The notes beneath the pieces were generated by a model. The model saw only the letters and a program-made list of their open reading frames with translations, searched no databases and had not been told where the DNA came from. Positions 6,520 to 13,189 of a stretch of DNA of 23,684 nt are shown one piece after another. Each line of letters starts with the position of its first letter. Positions within the stretch are counted from its first letter, which is position 1. The position numbers and the translations under genes were made by a program. Source of the stretch: Candidatus Mnemosynella bozhongmuii (GTDB lineage Archaea > Halobacteriota > Archaeoglobi > Mnemosynellales > Mnemosynellaceae); NCBI GenBank assembly GCA_014361165.1, contig JACIWD010000095.1, forward strand, positions 1 through 23,684, in the 5' to 3' direction.

Positions 6520-7436
6520 AAGTTTTCAGCAATTTGATGAAAGAAATAAAAGAGGGAAAATTCGTCTTCACAGGAGAGCTCGAACCCGAGAAGGAGACAA
6601 ATCTTGAGAACACGATAAAGTCTGCTCAGGAACTCAAAGGATATGTGACCGCGTGCAATGTTACCGATAATCCGAATTCGATGGCATATGTCAGCAGTCT
6701 TGTCGCCTCATACATGATTCAGGAGAAAGCCGGAATGGAGGCGATCTACCAGCTGAGATGCACAGACAGGAATGCAGCCGCTCTCACATCAGATCTGCTT
6801 GGAGCATGCGTTCTCGGGATAAGGAATGTTCTTGCTCTCACCGGCGATCACATAGGTCTCGGAGATTATGCAAAGGCAAAACCTGTTTACGATCTCGACT
6901 CGGCTCAGCTGACATACATGATAAGGAGGATGGTTGATGAGGGAGTGGATCTCTACGGAAACGAAATTCACGGAGAGGTCAGGCTTCATGTCGGAGTTGC
7001 CGCAAATCCGAACTGCGAGCCTCTTGAAGCGGAGGTTCTGAAGCTCGGAAGAAAGGTTGAAGCCGGAGCCGAATTCGTGCAGACTCAGGTGATATATGAT
7101 ATTGAGAGGGTGAGGGAATTCTTCGAGCTCCTGAGAGAGCACGGAATAAAAATTCCGGTTCTGATAGGAATCTTCCCGCTGAAATCATACGGGGTTGCCA
7201 AGTTCTTTGATGAGCATGTCGCCGGAGTTCATGTTCCGGAAGAGCTGATGGAGAGAATAACAAGGGCGAAGGATGAGCCTGACAAGAAGAAGAGGAAGGA
7301 GAAGATTCTGGAAATAAATCTTGACTACTTCATTCCTTTCCTGAAGGAGCTCAGAAAAACAGAGGCTGCTGGGTGCCACATCATGGCAGTTGGCTATCCC
7401 GAGATAATTCCGCCTCTGACTGAAGCGGTGAGGTGA
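6516..7436 (+). CDS. metF: MetF-family methylenetetrahydrofolate (or -methanopterin) reductase
   Basis: 306 aa, full length for the short ferredoxin/Hdr-linked MetF type. It is a flavin TIM barrel: FTGELEPEKET near the start with the catalytic-type Glu, CNVTDNPNSMAYVSS, the cluster VLALTGDHIGLGDY that is diagnostic for MetF, then GVAANPNCEPLE and EFVQTQVIYD. It reduces the methylene group on a tetrahydropterin to methyl, or the reverse. The start ATG at 6516 overlaps the metV stop by 4 nt and has AGAGGTGAG upstream. The last bases overlap the GTG of the next gene (7433). Archaeoglobales are known to use the F420-dependent Mer enzyme on H4MPT for this step, so a bacterial-type MetFV is either a second route or serves methionine synthesis. 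Confidence 0.9.
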   Translation: MKVFSNLMKEIKEGKFVFTGELEPEKETNLENTIKSAQELKGYVTACNVTDNPNSMAYVSSLVASYMIQEKAGMEAIYQLRCTDRNAAALTSDLLGACVLGIRNVLALTGDHIGLGDYAKAKPVYDLDSAQLTYMIRRMVDEGVDLYGNEIHGEVRLHVGVAANPNCEPLEAEVLKLGRKVEAGAEFVQTQVIYDIERVREFFELLREHGIKIPVLIGIFPLKSYGVAKFFDEHVAGVHVPEELMERITRAKDEPDKKKRKEKILEINLDYFIPFLKELRKTEAAGCHIMAVGYPEIIPPLTEAVR

Positions 7437-8239
7437 AGTTGAGGGAGCTTGAAGAGCTCATAAGAGATAACATTCACGGAGCAAGCCACATAACCGAGAG
7501 AGCTCTCAGATTGCTCGAGCGGGTTTCCGAGGAGGAGAGGAGAGAGTTCTCGGCAAGACTTGAGAGAGCACACCCTCTCATGCCCTCCCTCCATCTCGCT
7601 CTCAGCCTTCTTGAGAAAATGAGCGCTGAGGAGATTCTCGAGCTCTTTGAGAGAGCTCACGAGGAGACTGTTCGGAAAACCTCGGAGATCATAGAGAGAT
7701 CCGATGTCATCATAACGATCTCGAACAGCAGAGCTGTGAGGGATTCTCTTCTCAGAAGTGAGCCCAGAAGAGTTTTCGTGACCGAGAGCAGACCCGTCAG
7801 AGAGGGAGAGCTTCTCGTGAAGGAGCTCAGAAAAAATGGAATTGACGCTGTTCTCATTACCGATGCCTCAATCGGGATTGTTGCTGAAAAATGCACCAAA
7901 GCGGTTGTGGGAGGTGATGCGCTAACTCCGGAGTATCTCATAAACAAAATAGGAACCTATCCTCTTGCTCTTGTTTGCAGGGAGAAGGGAATTCCATTTT
8001 ACGCCTCTGTATCTTCTTTCAAGCATACCGAAAAGAAGATTAAAATAGGAGATATACTTAAGGATGTAAGAGACCCCTCGGAGATATCTTCCGAGGTCCC
8101 TTCGCTGAACATCTATTTCGACGCAACTCCGAGGGAGCTCGTGAAGGTCATCAGCGATGCCTCGGTAGCTCAGCAGGCGGAGCGCGTGCTTGGTAAGCAC
8201 GAGGTCGCGGGTTCAAATCCCGCCCGAGGCTTAAAGTAA
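7433..8239 (+). CDS. eIF2B alpha/beta/delta-like protein, reading through a tRNA gene at its 3' end
   Basis: 268 aa from a GTG at 7433 (GTGA overlap with metF). An N-terminal helical part (1-85) is followed by the Rossmann-like core of the eIF2B / ribose-1,5-bisphosphate isomerase / methylthioribose-phosphate isomerase family: VIITISNSRAV, RVFVTESRPVREG, ITDASIGIV, VVGGDAL and NKIGTYPLALVCREKGIPFY are all typical. At about 242 residues without the tail it is shorter than R15P isomerase, so a sugar-phosphate isomerase or a regulatory role are both open. Family proteins normally finish shortly after the motif seen here as IYFDATPRELV. In this gene no stop occurs there: the last 26 codons are the tRNA-Thr gene (8159-8231) plus a few bases, ending at TAA 8237-8239. 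Translation of the tRNA explains the odd tail VAQQAERVLGKHEVAGSNPA. Confidence 0.82.
   Translation: MKLRELEELIRDNIHGASHITERALRLLERVSEEERREFSARLERAHPLMPSLHLALSLLEKMSAEEILELFERAHEETVRKTSEIIERSDVIITISNSRAVRDSLLRSEPRRVFVTESRPVREGELLVKELRKNGIDAVLITDASIGIVAEKCTKAVVGGDALTPEYLINKIGTYPLALVCREKGIPFYASVSSFKHTEKKIKIGDILKDVRDPSEISSEVPSLNIYFDATPRELVKVISDASVAQQAERVLGKHEVAGSNPARGLK
8159..8231 (+). tRNA. tRNA-Thr (anticodon GGT), inside the 3' end of the eIF2B-like gene
   Basis: 73 nt fold by eye without mismatches: acceptor GCCTCGG/CCGAGGC (8159-8165 with 8224-8230), D stem GCTC/GAGC, anticodon stem CGTGC/GCACG with loop TTGGTAA (anticodon GGT, threonine), variable AGGTC, T stem GCGGG/CCCGC with loop TTCAAAT, discriminator T at 8231. 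CCA is not encoded. There is no intron. No clear TATA box lies 25-30 bp upstream, within the coding region, so it may be excised from the operon transcript by RNase P and tRNase Z. Confidence 0.95.
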
Positions 8240-8303
8240 AACTTTCAAAGCCTCCCACTCTTTCAATTATTCTGTTTTTAGAGCCTTACCAAATCATTTC
8301 TCC

Positions 8304-8333
8304 GCAATGACTCAGAATTCTGAGAATCATTGC
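8304..8333. repeat. Near-perfect 30-bp palindrome downstream of tRNA-Thr
   Basis: GCAATGA CTCAGAA / TTCTGAG AA TCATTGC: two 7-bp perfect arm pairs, the inner one a 14-bp perfect palindrome, with a 2-base bulge on the right arm. It lies in the 185-bp gap between the tRNA-Thr end and the convergent ferredoxin gene. It may be a hairpin at the transcript end or a protein-binding site. The rest of the gap (8240-8303, 8334-8424) holds only AT-rich sequence, including TTTAAA near 8344 with no gene behind it. Confidence 0.6.
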
Positions 8334-8424
8334 TGAAAAGCTGTTTAAATTGAATCCTCAATCAAACAATCTCAGAGTCCTTCAAAACCACTGCAGAAGG
8401 ATAAAAAATAATGAATGAAGGGGC

Positions 8425-8595
8425 TTAGAGGGATATTGCCCCTTCCGGACATGCATCAACACAGCTTCCGCATTCCACACAGGCGTCCTCATCCACGACT
8501 GCCTTTCCATCCACGAGGGTTATTGCACCCACCGGACAGGCTTCAACGCATTCTCCGTGCCCCTTGCATTTTTCAGTATCCACAACAGCTGGCAT
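8425..8595 (-). CDS. Small 2x[4Fe-4S]-type ferredoxin with His in the first cluster motif
   Basis: 56 aa from the ATG at 8595 (MPAVVDTEKC), preceded by the ribosome site GAGGGGTTGAT; an in-frame ATG further upstream adds 11 residues without support. The second motif CVECGSCVDACPEG is a complete CxxCxxCxxxCP. In the first, CKGHGECVEACP, the second position is His instead of Cys (C-x2-H-x2-C-x3-CP). A lost second ligand is known from 7Fe-type ferredoxins (Asp in the Pyrococcus furiosus protein), so the first site may hold a [3Fe-4S] or a His-ligated cluster. It is a soluble electron carrier, single-gene unit, divergent from the MFS gene. Its partners are not shown by the context, but Por and MetF systems are nearby. 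Confidence 0.88.
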   Translation of the reverse strand: MPAVVDTEKCKGHGECVEACPVGAITLVDGKAVVDEDACVECGSCVDACPEGAISL

Positions 8596-8633
8596 TTTAT
8601 CAACCCCTCTATATCTTATTTCCAGCATAACCG

Positions 8634-8647
8634 ATTATTTTAACTTT
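8634..8647 (-). promoter_or_regulatory. TATA region of the ferredoxin gene
   Basis: On the minus strand AAAGTTAAAATAAT, about 40-50 bp upstream of the ATG at 8595, leaving a short leader that carries the ribosome site. Confidence 0.4.
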
Positions 8648-8680
8648 TTGCTGTGATTTTCGAACCTCAGAAGAAAAAGC

Positions 8681-8688
8681 TTTAAAAG
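8681..8688 (+). promoter_or_regulatory. TATA box of the MFS transporter gene
   Basis: TTTAAAAG centred about 27 bp before the ATG at 8712. An AGGAGAG ribosome-site-like stretch (about 8700-8706) also lies before the start. Confidence 0.5.
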
Positions 8689-8711
8689 ATTTTGAGTTCA
8701 GGAGAGAAACT

Positions 8712-9935
8712 ATGGGATATCGCAGAGCCGTCATTTTCTCAGTTCCTGCCCTGATGTATTTCTTCTCATACTTTCACAGAGTCTCGCCAGCTGTTCTTGT
8801 TTACAATCTCGTTGAGCTGTTCTCCTTCAGAGCAGCGCTAATAGGATTGATATCTTCCGCCTATTTCTATTCCTATGCAGTGGCGCAGATTCCGGTTGGA
8901 ATTCTCGCGGATTCAATAGGACCGAAGAGAACTCTCAAAATCTTCTCACTGATCATGGCTCTCGGAACTCTGATCTTCGCATTCGGAAGCTCTGAAGCTG
9001 TCCTCATTGCGGGAAGAGCTCTTATAGGCTTCGGAGCGGGCGGCATTTTCATTCCCGCTCTCAGGCTTTTCTCATACTGGTTCAAACCGGGAGAATATGC
9101 AACAGTCACGGGAATGTTCATGTTTTCCGGAAATCTCGGAGCTCTGTTTGCAACCGCTCCTCTTGCAATTGCACTCGGTTCTCTGGGATGGAGGGGGACA
9201 ATGCTCTCCGCCTCTCTGGTGATAATTCTCTCCTCAATCCTCTGCCACTTTTTCGTTGGCGACTCTCCGGTTAGAAAAGAGGAGAGGAGAGAGAAGATTT
9301 CATTTTTCGAGATTTTGAAAACAGTCCTCAGAGTGAAGAACTTTGTTCTGCTGTATGTGATAGCATTTCTTGTTTACGGCTCTCTCATGATCTTCCAGGG
9401 ACTCTGGGGTGGAAGGTTTTTGAGTGATGTTTACGGCTTCTCCAGAGAGAGTTCAAGCTTGATTCTCCTCCTCATAGCTCTCGGCGTCATGCTGGCAAGC
9501 CCGACAGGCGGTTTTATTTCAGATAGAGTCATAAAAAGGAGAAAACCCGTCATGGTTGCATCCTCTCTCCTCATGTTCCTCTCCTGGATTCCGCTTGCTC
9601 TCCTGACCTCGGAGCTCTCGAAGGGCATGATATATGGAGTCGCCCTCCTGATGGGAATCTCAACCGGATTGCGCGTCATAGACATGACCATTGCCAAGGA
9701 AAGCCTTCCGGAGGAGATTCTTGGAAGAGGTCTCGGTCTTCTGAATATCTCCTATTTCATCGGAGCTGCAATCTTCCAGCCTTTCATAGGAGTCGTCATG
9801 GATGCTGTTCTCTCGGAGAGAGGCTCTCTGCTTGAAGCCTATCACATTGCCTTCACAATCTGTCTGGCAGCAAGTTTAATAGGACTGGTTCTCTCGCTCT
9901 TTCTCGATGAAACAACAAAAAATATTAATAATTAA
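8712..9935 (+). CDS. Major facilitator superfamily transporter
   Basis: 407 aa with about 12 hydrophobic segments in two halves separated by a basic loop (VRKEERREKISFFEI, around residues 195-210). The first half has FSYFHRVSPAVLV and then AQIPVGILADSIGPKRT, which is the MFS loop 2-3 motif (GxLaDrxGrkR type), and GRALIGFGAGGIFIPALR in helix 4. The second half has the matching GGFISDRVIKRRKPV. The N-terminal pattern (FSYFHRV, SSAYFYSYAxxQIPVG) is shared by a prokaryotic MFS branch that includes anion or organic-acid carriers; the substrate cannot be told from sequence. The start is well placed after a TATA box and AGGAGAG. The gene ends just before the histone promoter. Confidence 0.88.
   Translation: MGYRRAVIFSVPALMYFFSYFHRVSPAVLVYNLVELFSFRAALIGLISSAYFYSYAVAQIPVGILADSIGPKRTLKIFSLIMALGTLIFAFGSSEAVLIAGRALIGFGAGGIFIPALRLFSYWFKPGEYATVTGMFMFSGNLGALFATAPLAIALGSLGWRGTMLSASLVIILSSILCHFFVGDSPVRKEERREKISFFEILKTVLRVKNFVLLYVIAFLVYGSLMIFQGLWGGRFLSDVYGFSRESSSLILLLIALGVMLASPTGGFISDRVIKRRKPVMVASSLLMFLSWIPLALLTSELSKGMIYGVALLMGISTGLRVIDMTIAKESLPEEILGRGLGLLNISYFIGAAIFQPFIGVVMDAVLSERGSLLEAYHIAFTICLAASLIGLVLSLFLDETTKNINN
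9919..9934 (+). promoter_or_regulatory. TATA region of the histone gene
   Basis: AT-rich AAAATATTAATAATTA overlaps the last codons of the MFS gene, about 36-50 bp before the histone ATG. The strong ribosome site GAGGAGGTGAG lies at 9955-9965. Confidence 0.45.
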
Positions 9936-9969
9936 AGTGAGGAAAAATAACGGTGAGGAGGTGAGTTTT

Positions 9970-10179
9970 ATGGCAGAATTACCTCTTGCACCAATGGAGA
10001 GGATAATAAAGAGTGCTGGTGGAAAAAGAGTTGGCGAGGACGCAAAGAGAGCACTTGCAGAGGCAATAGAGGAATATGGACTGAAGATTGCTAAAAAGGC
10101 AATGGAAATTGCAAATGCAAAGAAAAGGAAGACGGTGAGGGCAGAAGACATAAAAGATGCCGTGAGAGAGCTCAGCTGA
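9970..10179 (+). CDS. Archaeal histone (HMfB family)
   Basis: 69 aa, the standard length. It starts MAELPLAPMERIIKSAGGKR and ends KTVRAEDIKDAVRELS, matching HMf histones: ELPxAPxxRIIKxAG (helix 1), R/K-V-xxDA (loop 1), the long central helix ALAEAIEEYGLKIAKKAMEIA, and the KT-(V/I)-xAEDI loop 2 plus helix 3. Dimers and longer stacks wrap DNA in archaeal chromatin. The start at ATG 9970 rests on the GAGGAGGTGAG site upstream; the longer open frame from 9907 would run into the MFS gene. Its last 8 bases overlap the end of the convergent TPR gene. Confidence 0.96.
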   Translation: MAELPLAPMERIIKSAGGKRVGEDAKRALAEAIEEYGLKIAKKAMEIANAKKRKTVRAEDIKDAVRELS

Positions 10180-11212
10180 GATATTTTGATAATTTCTCAT
10201 CTCTCTCCACTATTTTTCTCAGTTTATCATCGAGCTGAATTGCCTTCATTACTGAGAACCTGGCTCCTTTTTCATTTCCGAGTGCATCATGAATTCTCCC
10301 TCTCAGGAGCCATGCATCGCCCTCATACGGATTCTGCTCAATAACCCTGTCTATTAACTTCCTGGCATCCTCGTGCCTCCCATTCAGGAAGTAACAGAGG
10401 GATGCATTGTACAGCAGATCCCTGTCCTCCGGATTCTCCTTAAGAATCTCCTCGAAGATTCTCAGAGATTCTTCCAGATCTCCTGAAAGGAGGAAAATCT
10501 CTCCAAGCCTCCTCCTCAGTTCGAAAGAGGGATGTCTCCTCTCAAGAGATCTCAGAAATTCAGAAGCCTCTCTCAGTTTCTCCTTCTTTATGCAGAGCGC
10601 GACAAAATTGTTCAGAGCTATCGAATCATCCGGATTTTCTTCGAGCAATTTTCTGTAAATCTCAATCGCCTCATCATCCCTTCCGAGCTTTGAGAGGCTG
10701 AGAGCACAGTAAATTTTCGCCTCGTGCTCATCAATACCGGAGAGAATTTTCAGAGCATCCTCAAATCTTCCTGCTCTGTAGAGAGCGATTCCCTCTTCAA
10801 GAGCCCATTTTTCAGAGTCTCCCAGAGATTTCAGCTTCTCGTATGCCTCAATTGCCTCCTCAATTCTCCCTGCTTCGACCAGAACTCTTGCCAGATTCAT
10901 CCAGGCCTCTTCATAATTCTCATCTCTTCTGATTGCCTCTCTTAGAGAGATAACAGCCTCATCATATTTTCCGAGTTTCGCAAGAGCAACCCCCTTGTTC
11001 ATCCACGCCTCCTTTATTTCCTCATCCTCCATGAGAACTCTGTTGAAGAGTTCAATCGCCCTTCCATAATCCTCCCTTTTTATCAGATCAAGAGCCTCCC
11101 TGTAGAGTCGCATGATTTTTGAGGCCTTGAAAGAGCGATAGAAGTGGAGGAAAACCAGAAGTGCTAAAAAATAGAAGATGAAGATGACTGCGAGGGTTGT
11201 GATGAAATCCAT
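10172..11212 (-). CDS. Membrane-anchored tetratricopeptide-repeat protein
   Basis: 346 aa. One N-terminal hydrophobic helix (residues about 4-25) is followed by a basic stretch (YRSFKASK) and then about eight TPR units up to residue 330. Clear examples are AWMNKGVALAKLGKYDEAVI, AWMNLARVLVEAGRIEEAIE, IYCALSLSKLGRDDEAIEIY and AWLLRGRIHDALGNEKGARF. It is a protein-interaction scaffold, most likely anchored with the repeats on the cytoplasmic side. The ATG at 11212 is preferred over a TTG three bases upstream. It starts 28 bp after the porD stop on the same strand, so it may be transcribed with the por operon, but no functional link is evident. Confidence 0.85.
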   Translation of the reverse strand: MDFITTLAVIFIFYFLALLVFLHFYRSFKASKIMRLYREALDLIKREDYGRAIELFNRVLMEDEEIKEAWMNKGVALAKLGKYDEAVISLREAIRRDENYEEAWMNLARVLVEAGRIEEAIEAYEKLKSLGDSEKWALEEGIALYRAGRFEDALKILSGIDEHEAKIYCALSLSKLGRDDEAIEIYRKLLEENPDDSIALNNFVALCIKKEKLREASEFLRSLERRHPSFELRRRLGEIFLLSGDLEESLRIFEEILKENPEDRDLLYNASLCYFLNGRHEDARKLIDRVIEQNPYEGDAWLLRGRIHDALGNEKGARFSVMKAIQLDDKLRKIVERDEKLSKYLS

Positions 11213-11240
11213 CAAACTTCTTTTGTCCCTCTTCCTCTAA

Positions 11241-11486
11241 TTACTTTTCCCTCACCATCACTATTGCCTGCACCGGACACTCATTTGCACATATTCCGCA
11301 TCCCTTGCAGTAATCGTAATCAATCTGAAGGCTCTCCTCATCTATGCATCCTTCCGGACAGCATAAATAGCAGATTTTGCATCCGTTGCACTTTGAATCA
11401 TCCTTCACGGGTTTGAAGACCCTCCAGCTTCCTGTTTTCCCGGAACATCCGGGAACTCCACGGGAGAGGCCGAAGAAGAAATCCAA
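11241..11486 (-). CDS. porD: 2-oxoacid:ferredoxin oxidoreductase, delta (ferredoxin) subunit
   Basis: 81 aa. It has two complete cluster motifs, C33-C36-C39-C43 (CNGCKICYLCCP) and C60-C63-C66-C70 (CKGCGICANECP), after a 30-residue N-terminal arm ending WRVFKPVKDD, as is usual for PorD/VorD. It carries electrons from the TPP and cluster centre of the beta subunit to free ferredoxin. The start is a TTG at 11486, supported by the ribosome site GGAGGTG 7 bases upstream and a 3-base gap to the porG stop. It is the last of four co-oriented subunit genes (B-A-G-D). Confidence 0.92.
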   Translation of the reverse strand: MDFFFGLSRGVPGCSGKTGSWRVFKPVKDDSKCNGCKICYLCCPEGCIDEESLQIDYDYCKGCGICANECPVQAIVMVREK

Positions 11487-11489
11487 GAC

Positions 11490-12047
11490 TCACACCTCCC
11501 TCGTCATCTCATATGCCATCTCCGCCGCCTTAACATTCCTCTCATCCTTCGGGAACATCTCTCTTATCGCCTTTCTGACCGAATCCATCGAGAAGAGACC
11601 GGCTTTTGCGAGACATCCTAGAACAGGTGTGTTGAGAATCGGAGCACCGGAAACGGTGAGATTCAGGGATAGCGAGATTCCTGTGATGTCGCAGAAGAAG
11701 ACTCTTCTGGAATCTCCCTTGAGCTTCTTTGCCTCCTCCTCATCCTTCGTATTCACTATAACAATTCCGTTCTCCTTTAAACCTTCGAGGACATTCACAC
11801 TCTCCATCACGCTCGGATCGAGAACCACAACGACATCAGGATTCTTCACCTCTGAATACATTCCGACACTTCTCTCTCCAATTCTCACAAATGAGACGAC
11901 AGGAGCGCCTCTTCTCTCTGCACCGTATCTCGGGAAGGCCGAGCTATTCTTTCCCTCGTAAAAGGCGGAGAGGCCCATGAGTTTGGCAGCTGTTACTCCT
12001 CCCTGCCCTCCTCTGGAGTGAATCCTGATCTCAATCAGATCTTTCAT
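11490..12047 (-). CDS. porG: 2-oxoacid:ferredoxin oxidoreductase, gamma subunit
   Basis: 185 aa from the ATG at 12047, which overlaps the porA stop by 4 nt; a GTG at 12053 is an alternative start. IRIHSRGGQGGVTAAKLMG near the start and YGAERRGAPVVSFVRI are diagnostic of the gamma domain, which binds CoA-acceptor and stabilises the complex. The C-terminal part has APILNTPVLGCLAKAG, also typical. It forms the catalytic complex with the A, B and D subunits encoded alongside. Confidence 0.93.
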   Translation of the reverse strand: MKDLIEIRIHSRGGQGGVTAAKLMGLSAFYEGKNSSAFPRYGAERRGAPVVSFVRIGERSVGMYSEVKNPDVVVVLDPSVMESVNVLEGLKENGIVIVNTKDEEEAKKLKGDSRRVFFCDITGISLSLNLTVSGAPILNTPVLGCLAKAGLFSMDSVRKAIREMFPKDERNVKAAEMAYEMTREV

Positions 12048-13189
12048 ATCCACCAGACCTCCTCTCCTGCTGCTCTGAGCTCGCTCATCTTCATGAAGTC
12101 CTCTGCGGTAACCTCCTTTCCTCCGAGTCCGCAGACAACCGAAATAACCTCGGGAGTCTTTCCGGCATCAAAAAGAGCGCACTTCACATCCTGAGTGAGC
12201 TGGGCATCTGATCCCGGTGAGAATGCTCGATTTGCAACGATAATTTTTTCTGCATCTATCTCTCCAACTTCTTTCTTCGGAAATGGTCTCAGAAGCCTTA
12301 TTCTCAAAGCACCAGCCTTTATTCCTTTTTCCCTCAGCCTGTCAACAGCGATCTCCGCTTCTTTGGCTATGGTTCCTGCAGAGATGAAAACTATTTCAGC
12401 ATCCTCCGTTCTGTATTTCTCAACCGCTCCGTATTTTCTTCCCGAAATTTTCTCGAACTCATTTTCAACTTCCATGAGAACAGATTCGGCCCTTGAAACT
12501 CCTTTTGCGAAGTTCTCCTTCTCCCGCATGTAGTCATCAGGCTCCATATTTGAACCGAAAACAAATGGATTGTCGAAATCGAGCTTGTGAGGTATGTCAA
12601 CTTCTCCAACAAACTCGGAGACGAGCTCATCCTTTATGAGCTCCATGGGCTGCATGATGTGGGAAAGTGTGAATCCGTCGAGGTTTACCATTACGGGTGC
12701 GAGAACTCTTTTGTCTTCACCTACTCTGTATGCCTGAATCACGGAATCGTATGCCTCCTGAACTGTTGATGCGTAGATCTGAATCCATCCTGTCTCTCTC
12801 TGAGACATGGCATCAGAGTGATCGTTCTTTATCGTCCAGCTCGGAGCCAGACCGCGATTTGCAACAGCCATGACAATTGGGAATCGCCCTCTTGCTGCCC
12901 AGTGAAGCATCTCGCACATGTAGAGAAGACCCTGTGAGGATGTTGCGGTGAAGACTCTTGCACCTGCCCACGAGGCTCCAATGCATGCAGCCATGGCCGA
13001 GTGCTCGCTCTCCAGAAGAGACATTTTTGCTCTGAGAGAACCTTCCGCAATGAAATCAGCGAGAGTCTCTATTATTGTTGTCTGAGGAGTTATCGGGTAT
13101 GCTGCTATGACCTCAACATTGCACTGTCTCACAGCATGGGCTACAGCCTGATTTCCGGTTATGTAGAGATGACCCTCATATTTCTTCAT
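12044..13189 (-). CDS. porA: 2-oxoacid:ferredoxin oxidoreductase, alpha subunit
   Basis: 381 aa from the ATG at 13189, preceded by GGAGGAGGA; the open frame further upstream lies in porB. The N-terminal region has YPITPQTTIIE and LLESEHSAMAACIGASWAG, with RVFTATSSQGLLYM, all typical of the pyrimidine-binding part of PorA. NRGLAPSWTIKNDHSDAMSQ and GWIQIYA follow. It contributes to TPP and 2-oxoacid binding. Sequence resembles both pyruvate (Por) and 2-oxoisovalerate (Vor) types; pyruvate is the default reading, as a lactate-type dehydrogenase lies nearby, but the substrate is not proven. It overlaps porB by 14 nt and porG by 4 nt. Confidence 0.92.
   Translation of the reverse strand: MKKYEGHLYITGNQAVAHAVRQCNVEVIAAYPITPQTTIIETLADFIAEGSLRAKMSLLESEHSAMAACIGASWAGARVFTATSSQGLLYMCEMLHWAARGRFPIVMAVANRGLAPSWTIKNDHSDAMSQRETGWIQIYASTVQEAYDSVIQAYRVGEDKRVLAPVMVNLDGFTLSHIMQPMELIKDELVSEFVGEVDIPHKLDFDNPFVFGSNMEPDDYMREKENFAKGVSRAESVLMEVENEFEKISGRKYGAVEKYRTEDAEIVFISAGTIAKEAEIAVDRLREKGIKAGALRIRLLRPFPKKEVGEIDAEKIIVANRAFSPGSDAQLTQDVKCALFDAGKTPEVISVVCGLGGKEVTAEDFMKMSELRAAGEEVWWI

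Noticed and set aside
8159..8239. tRNA-Thr as the attachment site of an integrated element
   Set aside because: No second copy of the tRNA 3' end and no integrase gene appear in the window; the tRNA is complete and single.
8415..8630. Plus-strand frame of 71 residues
   Set aside because: It is the antisense of the ferredoxin gene, whose cluster motifs leave no doubt about the coding strand.
10200..11150. Possible DNA repeat array in the TPR gene
   Set aside because: The similarity is at protein level (TPR units) with diverged DNA; it is not a recent DNA repeat.
11377..11961. Plus-strand open frame of 194 residues in the por region
   Set aside because: It is antisense to porG and porD, has no family resemblance, and arises from the strongly biased codon use of the real genes.
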